From NCBI GenBank assembly GCA_030374765.1, contig JARGXX010000071.1:806001-870000 (forward strand): a stretch of DNA of 64,000 nt. The letters are read 5' to 3'. The first letter of the stretch is position 1. The number at the start of each line of letters is the position of its first letter. The translations under genes and the position numbers were made by a program. The notes beneath the pieces were generated by a model, which was not told the DNA's origin, did no database searches, and saw only the letters and a list, made by a program, of their open reading frames with translations. This document shows positions 53,603 through 61,364 of the stretch, piece by piece. The stretch comes from Agarophyton chilense. Taxonomy: Eukaryota; Rhodophyta; Florideophyceae; Gracilariales; Gracilariaceae.

Positions 53603-54238
53603 CTAAAGCTCCATTTTGTCAAAGTCTTCAACAGAAACGGCGCTTTTGACCATTGAAGAAAAGTTGCAAGAGCTAAAGACACAGTTTCCATTGGAGAAGG
53701 GCGCTTTCCTGTGCGACACATATTGCCGGTTGATATCCTCAATTCCACCCACACCAACGTGAGATAGCACCCATCCGACAAAAAGGAGACCAAAGAGAAT
53801 GAAACACAACATCATGCAATTCATCTCAGGATAGCTGGCCACGGCTTCTTCGTCCCACAACTTTTCTCTGGACCTCGACCTTGGGGATAGAATATTTCTC
53901 GTCAATACATTGCTTTTGTCATACTGCTTCTTCCGATCATAAAACTTGACCAGCGCCGTTTCATACAATGCAATGTCGCTTTCATTCTCTTTCCTGACGA
54001 TTTTAATCGCGTTTCGAACAAGGCTGACTCGCTCTTTGTCCTCCCATTTCGTAATTTCTTCCAGTGCGTCCGCACAAGCATTTCGAAAATTTTGGACAGC
54101 CACCCTAGCCTTCTTCTCTTTCATTTTCTCAACAGGATACACTATGAATTCTTCCGCGATTGAGTCCATAAAATCGCGAACAGAAAGATGAATAGGTTCC
54201 ACGGCCTTGTCAACCTTCCTGAGTTCTTCGCTGTCCAT
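53603..54238 (-). CDS. Unrecognised protein with coiled-coil region and one membrane segment
   Basis: 211 residues from the ATG at 54238. Residues 5-110 are charged and helical, probably coiled coil (FMDSIAEEFIVYPVEKMKEKKARV, ADALEEITKWEDKERV). A hydrophobic segment at about 140-162 (CMMLCFILFGLLFVGWVLSH) should span a membrane. A short tail of about 48 residues follows. No family is recognised. The helical N-terminus with a late membrane anchor loosely recalls tail-anchored proteins such as SNAREs, but no SNARE heptad register with a central polar residue is clear. The reading frame continues 11 codons upstream to a TTG, so an unseen 5' exon is possible. Confidence 0.6.
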   Translation of the reverse strand: MDSEELRKVDKAVEPIHLSVRDFMDSIAEEFIVYPVEKMKEKKARVAVQNFRNACADALEEITKWEDKERVSLVRNAIKIVRKENESDIALYETALVKFYDRKKQYDKSNVLTRNILSPRSRSREKLWDEEAVASYPEMNCMMLCFILFGLLFVGWVLSHVGVGGIEDINRQYVSHRKAPFSNGNCVFSSCNFSSMVKSAVSVEDFDKMEL

Positions 54239-55062
54239 TGCGTAAAAGACTTCAGTATCGCTCAACTTCAAGGAGAAAAAAGCGCACCTCTCAGAGCTTT
54301 TTAAGTGATGTCGGGCAGACGTGAGATTGGGCTTGTTGCTTAGCTCAGTTGCGCAGTCTACCAGGCGGCGAGGGACTCAAAGCTCTTATAGTGAAGTGAG
54401 AGCTCATCACCGGATCATCACTTCTGGTTCATCGGAAACGTGTCTTGACCACGATGTATCCTATGCTACCTCATAGTTGAGCTAAACATGAGAAACATAA
54501 ACGAATGAATTGAATGACGTGCGTCCGAGTCAAATCACGAATTGCATCTTGCAACACAGAAGGAAGTTCCGTCTTTCGAAGAGTTCGGTTTCGTTAATGG
54601 TAAGGCTCAGGACGGTTTCGGTGGGTGTGGGGAGCGGTTGAATTTGATTTGAGCAGATTGGGGGTTCATTTATGGATTTGACTTTGCCCAAAGAAGGACG
54701 GTGTACACAACTACGGAAACCATGCCGCTTTGCAAACCAGCACGGTTGCAATTGCACACTCTGGTATCTTTACCTTTATAGACGTACAGTGCATATCTAC
54801 CAGTGGTGAAAGGAGAGGCAAATAGACACACCGCAACCATACATGTAGAACACGTGGCATCCAACGAAGATCAACCAGATACATTGTCTCGGAGAGAAGC
54901 TCTCTCCGTCAGTCGTTGGCAATCTAAAGAGTTTCGTTGCACCAGCTCAACCTGCTGGCGTTTTTGGATGAACTAGTAGTGTAGCTGAGTTACGAAGGCA
55001 ACGCGTTCACAAGTTTCGATCACTCGCTTACCCTCGCAATCCTAGGCTCGAATTCGGTGAAA
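54239..55062. other. Divergent promoter region, no gene seen
   Basis: About 0.8 kb between the minus-strand membrane protein and HCF101 on the plus strand. No ATG-initiated frame looks coding. It must hold both promoters. Confidence 0.5.
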
Positions 55063-56637
55063 ATGGCCTTCGTGGCGCCAACCTTTCTTCAACGAAAGTT
55101 CTTCGCAGGCTCTGCTCTACTTCATAGCATTCACCCCGGCTCTCGGCCTGCCGGCGCCTTTCAAAAGCGGTATCGGTGTCGTACTATTCCCACCGCCTGT
55201 CTCCCGAGCACCGACACTGACCGTAAACAAGCTTTGTTGGACGTACTGTCTCAAATAATTGACCCCGACTTGCATCAAAACATCGTCTCCCTCGGGTTCA
55301 TCAAGGATATAGCGCTGCAACAAGTGAAGGGCATGCCGGGAATTTTCGACGTTTCATTCAGTGTCGAGCTCACCACGCCGGCATGTCCGATAAAGGACGC
55401 ATTCCAATCTGATTGCAAACGCCTTGCGGAAAGCTTAGATTGGGTTGGTCGTTCTATCGTCTCAATGACTGCCTCTGAACCCTCTCAGCAATCTCACCAA
55501 GGGACTGGTGTGTTAGACTACGTAAACGCGATTGTGGCTGTTGCGAGCTGTAAGGGTGGCGTGGGGAAGAGTACCACTGCTGTGAATCTTGCCTTTGCAC
55601 TTTCTCGTCAAGGTGCTCGTGTCGGTATCATGGATGCTGATATTTATGGCCCAAGTCTTCCGACACTGGTAGAGCCAGAAGACAGAGCCGTACAGTTTGC
55701 CGATGGACGGATTCAACCGCTCACGTGTGAGGGAGTGAAGCTCATGTCGTTTGGATACGTTAATCCGGATTCGGCGATAATGAGAGGCCCTATGATTGCT
55801 AATGTACTCAACCAACTTCTCACTACCACACAATGGGGCGCCCTAGACTATCTCATCATCGACATGCCGCCCGGTACCGGCGATATCCAACTGACGCTCA
55901 GCCAAATAGTTAACATAACCGCTGCGGTTATCGTTACAACACCTCAACGGCTATCGTTTGTTGATGTCGTAAAGGGCATCGACATGTTTGACAAGGTCAG
56001 TGTTCCGAGCGTTGCTGTCGTAGAAAATATGGCATACTTTGTCGCTCCCGATACAAACAAACAACACTACATATTTGGGAAAGGACATAAGGATCGTCTT
56101 GTTGAGCAATACGGGTTGGTAAACTCCTTCTCCATGCCGATTGACGCAGAACTGTCAGAGAAGAGTGATAGTGGAGTTCCGTACGTCCTTGCCAATTCTG
56201 ATTCGCTAATCGCAGAAGAATACGGGAAAATGGCATCCGCCATCGTGAGAGAAGTGGCGAAAATTAAATTCGGAGGGTCAAGGATCCCTGAAATATCTTT
56301 CGATGAAGAGTCTGGGTTTATTGTCGTCAGAAGACCAAAGTCCGAACACGAGCAGCGCGTGTGGCCTGCCGCTCTTCGTCGACAGTGTCGATGTGCGCTT
56401 TGTGTTGATGAGATGACGGGTCGAGTACGGTTGAAAGCAGAAGACGTCTCGGAGACTGTGAAACCGAATAATTTGAATCCTGTTGGGAACTATGCACTTT
56501 CTGTTACTTGGAGCGATGGCCATCCCAGCCTGTACCCATATTCTAGATTTGTTGAAGACTGGGAGGGTTTCGGAGATGGAAAAAGCTCAAAAATTGAAAA
56601 GGAAAGCGCTCATGTAGTGGCTTCGATAGGATCATGA
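55063..56637 (+). CDS. HCF101: HCF101, plastid Mrp-type Fe-S cluster transfer protein
   Basis: 524 residues with the complete HCF101 order. An N-terminal basic, serine/arginine-rich extension (about 1-48, MAFVAPTFLQRKFF...) looks like a plastid transit peptide. A MIP18/DUF59 domain covers about 56-135 (LSQIIDPDLHQNIVSLGFI). The Mrp P-loop NTPase (about 156-395) has the deviant Walker [10 protein letters not shown] (163-171) and DADIYGPSLP. A C-terminal DUF971 domain covers about 405-490 (RRQCRCALCVDEMTG). HCF101 assembles [4Fe-4S] clusters and hands them to photosystem I and related targets in the stroma. The ATG at 55063 is the first in frame. Single exon. It converges with the kinesin-6-like gene, 175 bp apart. 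Its presence supports a plastid-bearing host. Confidence 0.92.
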   Translation: MAFVAPTFLQRKFFAGSALLHSIHPGSRPAGAFQKRYRCRTIPTACLPSTDTDRKQALLDVLSQIIDPDLHQNIVSLGFIKDIALQQVKGMPGIFDVSFSVELTTPACPIKDAFQSDCKRLAESLDWVGRSIVSMTASEPSQQSHQGTGVLDYVNAIVAVASCKGGVGKSTTAVNLAFALSRQGARVGIMDADIYGPSLPTLVEPEDRAVQFADGRIQPLTCEGVKLMSFGYVNPDSAIMRGPMIANVLNQLLTTTQWGALDYLIIDMPPGTGDIQLTLSQIVNITAAVIVTTPQRLSFVDVVKGIDMFDKVSVPSVAVVENMAYFVAPDTNKQHYIFGKGHKDRLVEQYGLVNSFSMPIDAELSEKSDSGVPYVLANSDSLIAEEYGKMASAIVREVAKIKFGGSRIPEISFDEESGFIVVRRPKSEHEQRVWPAALRRQCRCALCVDEMTGRVRLKAEDVSETVKPNNLNPVGNYALSVTWSDGHPSLYPYSRFVEDWEGFGDGKSSKIEKESAHVVASIGS

Positions 56638-56812
56638 AGCATTCCGCAAGAAACAAAATAAACCTGTGGATATCGTTTTCAAACACTCGCAATGACCGAC
56701 GGACGCTCTGTGCTGGATACAAGAAGACCAAAGGCTCATTTTCCTCGCTGCTATAGCCTTGTCAATTCCTTAACGGAGCATTTAAAAGGAAACGATCTAC
56801 GCTCGCTCATTG

Positions 56813-59059
56813 TCACTCATCCTCACACGGCTCGTGAAAGTCCTCATCCTCATCCTCCTCCCCAAAATCTTCGCTTTCCAAATATTCACTATCGACATCA
56901 TACTCAGAGAGCTCTTGGGTCCCGTCACGGTCGTCTTCATGACTGCTCTCAAAGTTTAGTGCAATTCCATCAAACGCAGCAAGGGATGCGCGAGCCAGTC
57001 GCCGCGTCACTTCAGCGACTCGTCTGCGATTTTCTTGCTCCATCGAAACCTCGCGATGTCGATCTTCTTGGACGCGAAGTCTTCTTTCGCATTGCTCTTG
57101 AACGTCCTTTATAATTTTCTCGGCTTCCGTCGCAATTTCATCTCTCATTTCTGCTTCTGCCATGCGAAATCTAGTTTCGGCATCTACGAGGCGCTCCTTC
57201 AGTTTAAGATTTTCTTCGAAGAGAGCGTCCGCTTCTTTACGATCCGACTCTGCCTCAAGAACTGCCTCCTCCAATTCCCCTTGGAGAATTCTTTTTTCCT
57301 TCTCCAACTCCTTCACCTTAGAGCACATATGACCGAGCTCTTCTTTTAAGCTTTCCTGTGACGTAATGTAGTCGGCCTTTAGCACGTACTGCTCCGAATA
57401 TTTTAATCTTCTCTTGATTTCTGCTGCCTTTGGCGTCTCTCGACTTTTCCCCAACACACGCTTGGATCTCCCGATAGTAGAATGGCCATTGACGGTAAGG
57501 TTATTTCTTGGCGGCTTGTGAGGATTGCCGTTAGCTGCTGATTGAGTTTGCATTATGTTTGTTCGATCTGTTAAAACCGACCTTTTTCTTGAGGCCGGTA
57601 CTGTTAGTTGCCGAGCAATGCTGGCAGAGCGAAGAGCTTGAATCGTTTCATCCGCATCGCGCAGAACAGGTGAGACGTTCACAATCATCGCAGCCCTTCC
57701 TGATGTCAAGCTGCCTTGTAGGAGCCGCGTAAGACAGCTCCATCTGAACGGCACTGGTTTCGGCCGCGATTTGGGATCCTGTTTTGCTCGGATCTGATTG
57801 TTTCGAAGTTCGGTGAGACATCGGCCAAGGGTCATCAGCGAAGTATTGATATGCTTCGCTTCCTTGACCCGACTGGCGCTGTTGTTGGTCCGCGAGGTTC
57901 TCTCGCTTCCAGCCAGGTCCACAATTTGCAGCTTGGAGGTCGTGACCAAGGTTTTGAATCCCGGCGCTCCATCGCACGATACTTGCTTGCTTTGTTTAAG
58001 AGTTATCATAAAGATGGCGTGACTGCGCGAACTGTGCTCGTTGGCATTGGTGTGGGCCACCGTTCGGTTTTGCTGCCCAAACTCCAGAAGGCGGTTGATG
58101 TCGGCGCGGGAGTTGATCTGAACCTCTTTCTGACCTTCTGCGTGCACTTCTCCGTTGCAGTCACCCTTCAGCTTCAGCGACTCTCTTTGCGATGGCTGGC
58201 GATTCCAACCATTGCCAAATCCATCCGGCGCAGAGGGATTGGAGAGCAGCGAAGCCTCGTGTTTCATTTGCGAGTTAGAGTCGTCCGCTCCTCCCGAGCG
58301 GTGGTTAAACAAGTCATAGCATTTCTCCTGATACACTTCGATATAGGAGGCGAAAATCTGGTAGTCACAATGCGGGTCGATCGGAACGTAATTAGAGTCG
58401 TGAACCTTGTCCTCGGGGACAGACTTGACTCGTCGTCGCCTGCGCCTGAAATTGCGCTCGGTGAGAAGGGCGACGTCGCGACTGACCTGGGCGTCCTGCA
58501 TGAGCCCTTTGCCCTTGGCCATGGAGATGGAGTTGACAATGACATCGAGTGCGCGCGGGAGGATTCCAGGGTGGGCATTATCGCCTTGTATGGTCCATGT
58601 CTTGCCGCTGCAAGTAACGCCGTACGCAAGCACGACGGCGTTTTCGCCGCAAAAGAGGTGCGTGACCAACGGCAACGCAGTGGTCTCGAAGACGTGCTCC
58701 TGTGGACAGGCGGGGTCAAAGACGTGGGTGAAGCGAAAGGCGGCATAGCCGGCGTTCTTGACGGAGGGCTGATGGTTGGCAGGCACGTTTGGTCGAATGC
58801 GCAGGACATTCCTGCCGGGCTTAGAGGGCAAAATGCAGGTGGGCTCGTTTTTCTCAGACGGTCTGAGCGGTCTGATCCTGAGCATGACGCTGATCTCGGA
58901 GGGCTGCGCGCGCTCGGGGTCAGCCTCGGGATGTAGGTCAGCGTTGGGGACGGCATCCTGCAGCACGACGGTACGTTGAGGCGGGGGGCGGATGGGCGCC
59001 GGCGTGGGCGCGAAGCTCAAGCTGCGCACAACGTGCGCAAGGCGGGGGTCGGACACCAT
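56813..59059 (-). CDS. Kinesin-6-like (KIF20/MKLP type) motor
   Basis: 748 residues from the ATG at 59059. The motor (about 55-490) has P-loop GVTCSGKT (147-154) followed by WTIQG, switch I NEHSSRSH (340-347) and switch II DLAGSER (381-387). The GVT-x-SGKT-x-TIQG form and a long insertion (about 180-300) in the motor point to kinesin-6, which bundles the central spindle for cytokinesis. A coiled coil (about 565-690) and a very acidic tail follow. The motor is followed by RKRS and a serine/asparagine-rich neck. At 748 residues it is slightly shorter than animal kinesin-6 proteins. Cysteine at the third variable P-loop position is unusual. It is head-to-head with UBE2C. Motor identity is secure; subfamily is likely. 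Confidence 0.85.
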   Translation of the reverse strand: MVSDPRLAHVVRSLSFAPTPAPIRPPPQRTVVLQDAVPNADLHPEADPERAQPSEISVMLRIRPLRPSEKNEPTCILPSKPGRNVLRIRPNVPANHQPSVKNAGYAAFRFTHVFDPACPQEHVFETTALPLVTHLFCGENAVVLAYGVTCSGKTWTIQGDNAHPGILPRALDVIVNSISMAKGKGLMQDAQVSRDVALLTERNFRRRRRRVKSVPEDKVHDSNYVPIDPHCDYQIFASYIEVYQEKCYDLFNHRSGGADDSNSQMKHEASLLSNPSAPDGFGNGWNRQPSQRESLKLKGDCNGEVHAEGQKEVQINSRADINRLLEFGQQNRTVAHTNANEHSSRSHAIFMITLKQSKQVSCDGAPGFKTLVTTSKLQIVDLAGSERTSRTNNSASRVKEAKHINTSLMTLGRCLTELRNNQIRAKQDPKSRPKPVPFRWSCLTRLLQGSLTSGRAAMIVNVSPVLRDADETIQALRSASIARQLTVPASRKRSVLTDRTNIMQTQSAANGNPHKPPRNNLTVNGHSTIGRSKRVLGKSRETPKAAEIKRRLKYSEQYVLKADYITSQESLKEELGHMCSKVKELEKEKRILQGELEEAVLEAESDRKEADALFEENLKLKERLVDAETRFRMAEAEMRDEIATEAEKIIKDVQEQCERRLRVQEDRHREVSMEQENRRRVAEVTRRLARASLAAFDGIALNFESSHEDDRDGTQELSEYDVDSEYLESEDFGEEDEDEDFHEPCEDE

Positions 59060-59530
59060 TGGCGCAGGGACGTCGCAGAAGCTGAAGGCGGCTGTCGGAA
59101 GCACGACGGCGTCCTGCGCGCGGCGTCAACGCGGCGCGCGTCATGTTCAAAGTTGTTCGATCGGCTCGCCGGGGCGGACGCGCGTGCGTTTCGCTTGGGC
59201 TTCACTAGAAACGAAACGGTCGGCAGCCAAAAGCAGCGTAACGGCCACGTCAGCAGCGCCAATGGGCGGACGCCGCGTCGCACACGTACTCCACCTGTCA
59301 CCATTTGATCTGCGCATGCCAGCAGCGGTTGGCTCGAGCGCGTGTAACGGCCGTGAGAGCGCGACGGTTGCATCACTCTCGTTACGGCGCGCCCCTCTGC
59401 TACAAAGCGCCTGCGCACGCCGCCACTTGATCTTCTGCTTCGTTCGTGTGTGCTGTCTCGGCTGGGCTCCATCTCCTCCCCCTCTCCACCCTTCTGCGTC
59501 TCCCACCTTTCCCCCCCCCCCCCCCTCACA
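59060..59530. promoter_or_regulatory. Shared promoter of the kinesin-6-like gene and UBE2C
   Basis: A 471-bp gap between two divergent starts. CAGCGCCAATGGGCGG at about 59254-59269 contains a CCAAT box overlapping an E2F-like GCGCCAA core. The UBE2C leader ends in a C-run (about 59510-59525). Co-regulation is inferred from arrangement and the known cell-cycle roles of both products. Confidence 0.45.
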
Positions 59531-59989
59531 ATGGCTGGCACCGCGCAGGTTACCAAGCGCCTACAAGCAGACTTGATGGAGCTCATGATGCACCCCATCC
59601 CCGGCATTTCTGCTTTCCCCCACGCTGATAGCCTCCTGCAGTGGAAGGGCACCATCGACCCGTCCGACTCAAGTGTGTACGCTGGAATGCAGTTCAGGCT
59701 GGACCTCGCTTTTCCCGCAGCCTATCCGCTCACGGCACCCACCGTCAAGTTCGAAACGCCTATATTCCACCCCAACATCGATATGAGCGGCAACATCTGT
59801 TTAGACATTCTCAAGGACAAATGGAGTCCTACCTACAACGTTTCCACCCTGTTGCTCTCTATTCAGGGCTTGCTGGATACCCCCAACAACGACTCCCCCC
59901 TCAACAATCAGGCTGCCCAGCTCTGGAACGACCGTGAGAAATTCCTAAAACTCGCCAAGAGAAGATACGCAAACCTTCCGCTTTCTTGA
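59531..59989 (+). CDS. UBE2C: UBE2C-type ubiquitin-conjugating enzyme (APC/C partner)
   Basis: A 152-residue UBC fold. HPN at 80-82, active-site cysteine C90 in GNICLDILKDKWSP, and LLLSIQGLLDTPNNDSPLN (107-125) follow UBE2C/UbcH10 closely. UBE2C puts the first ubiquitins on securin and cyclin B for the anaphase-promoting complex. Animal UBE2C has an N-terminal extension of about 30 residues before the UBC core; here the core starts within about six residues of the ATG at 59531. Upstream in-frame codons are open but include no ATG. Single exon. It is divergent from the kinesin-6-like gene and convergent with NBP35. Confidence 0.93.
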   Translation: MAGTAQVTKRLQADLMELMMHPIPGISAFPHADSLLQWKGTIDPSDSSVYAGMQFRLDLAFPAAYPLTAPTVKFETPIFHPNIDMSGNICLDILKDKWSPTYNVSTLLLSIQGLLDTPNNDSPLNNQAAQLWNDREKFLKLAKRRYANLPLS

Positions 59990-60365
59990 CTCTCCATTGC
60001 CTCCTCTCGGCTCTTCATTATGTGTTATTCCCTGTAGTCTTGTGAATGAACCGCCGAAAGCTCCCGCCTAAGCACATTGTAATCAGCCTTCATTGCCCTA
60101 TGTTTCGACCAGATGGCACCAGTAAAATCGCCGACGCGCGGCGTGCGAGATACTGCAAATCTTCTACGTCTCAGGCCACAACAGCAACTCGAATTCGAAA
60201 ACTCGCCGTTGGCACTGGAGCTGTATTGTATGCCTCTTTCGTCTGTATAGGAGAGAACTGTTTGTTCCAAACTCATGACTGAGCGTGCAGCGTAAAACGT
60301 CTCCATTCGTTAGAGCTAGTTAAGCTAATAAAGAGTTAGTTGCTGTCTATCATGTTCCAACCTGC
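59990..60365. other. Short gap between convergent UBE2C and NBP35
   Basis: 376 bp, presumably two 3' untranslated regions. A 93-codon minus-strand frame (60306-60025) starts with ATG but lies wholly inside this gap, shows no domain and is probably chance. Confidence 0.5.
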
Positions 60366-61364
60366 TCACGAGGAGCCATTTTCTGCAACAGCGCCGCTGT
60401 CTCCATCGCCAACAGCTTGTCTCACCTTGTGAACCATGCACTTCAACGCCTGCACGCCCGCCGACCGCCCTTCTTCAAACACGCTTTTCCCCATCTCCGA
60501 CGCCTTCGACACGGTCGGGTCCAACGGGATTTTGCCCAAATAACGCACGTCCATTTCCTCGCACATCTTCAACGCGCCTCCACTGCTCGGGAAGAATATG
60601 TCGGTGCAGTGCGCACAGTTTTGACAGACAAAGCCGGCCATGTTTTCGACAACTCCAAGCACTGGAGTTTGACTCTTTTTACAAAAGTTAATTTCCTTTC
60701 GTACGTCAAGAAGTGACACTTCTTGAGGAGTTGTGACGATTATGGCGCCATCTACGTCACACTGCTTCATCATCTGAACCAAGGAGATGTGCTCATCACT
60801 GGTTCCAGGCGGTGAATCAATGACAAGATAGTCTAACTCGCCCCAATCCACATCTCTCAAGAACTGTTTTATCAAACCGGTCTTCCTAGGGCCCCTCCAT
60901 ATGACGGCGTCATCGCGATCAGCCAACATAAAGCCTATACTCATCAAAGCAAGATTCTCCTCGACATAAACGGGACTCCAGCCGGAGGCGCTCATGCGAA
61001 CCTCTTCGCCAGCAACACCAAGCATGTGAGGAATGCTGGGACCGCACACATCGACGTCCAAAAGGCCCACTTGCAAGCCCTGCGCAGCAAGACACAGCGC
61101 CAGTTGCGCCGATACCGTGCTCTTTCCCACGCCACCTTTGCCGGACAGCACGAGGATTTTGTGACGGACTGAATGTTTTAGACGGCGAGCTATGGATAGG
61201 GCATCTTGGTCGGCTTGCGTGGCGGCTGTGCCGGAGGCGCAGGCGGTTTGATTTGGACAGCCGGCGCAGGCGGATGACTTGCCTGCCGATTCGGACGAGG
61301 TGCCCGGACAGGCAGCTGGGGCGTTGGCGGGAACGTCCTCCTTGGGGGACTGCGTTGAAACCAT
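60366..61364 (-). CDS. NBP35: NBP35 (NUBP1), cytosolic Fe-S scaffold NTPase
   Basis: 332 residues from the ATG at 61364. The N-terminus has the diagnostic four-cysteine motif C19-x13-C33-x2-C36-x5-C42, which holds a stable [4Fe-4S] cluster in Nbp35. A Mrp/NBP35 P-loop domain follows with GKGGVGKST (75-83) and [14 protein letters not shown]. The CQNCAHC near residue 265 supplies the bridging-cluster cysteines. Nbp35 works with Cfd1 as the early scaffold of the cytosolic Fe-S assembly pathway, needed for DNA polymerases and ribosome recycling. Plants have only Nbp35 as a homodimer. The frame upstream of the ATG is open but starts only at a non-ATG codon. Single exon, convergent with UBE2C. Confidence 0.94.
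   Translation of the reverse strand: MVSTQSPKEDVPANAPAACPGTSSESAGKSSACAGCPNQTACASGTAATQADQDALSIARRLKHSVRHKILVLSGKGGVGKSTVSAQLALCLAAQGLQVGLLDVDVCGPSIPHMLGVAGEEVRMSASGWSPVYVEENLALMSIGFMLADRDDAVIWRGPRKTGLIKQFLRDVDWGELDYLVIDSPPGTSDEHISLVQMMKQCDVDGAIIVTTPQEVSLLDVRKEINFCKKSQTPVLGVVENMAGFVCQNCAHCTDIFFPSSGGALKMCEEMDVRYLGKIPLDPTVSKASEMGKSVFEEGRSAGVQALKCMVHKVRQAVGDGDSGAVAENGSS

Noticed and set aside
60025-60306. 93-codon gene between UBE2C and NBP35
   Set aside because: It lies in the shared 3' region, has a biased composition (cysteine and arginine runs) and no recognisable domain.
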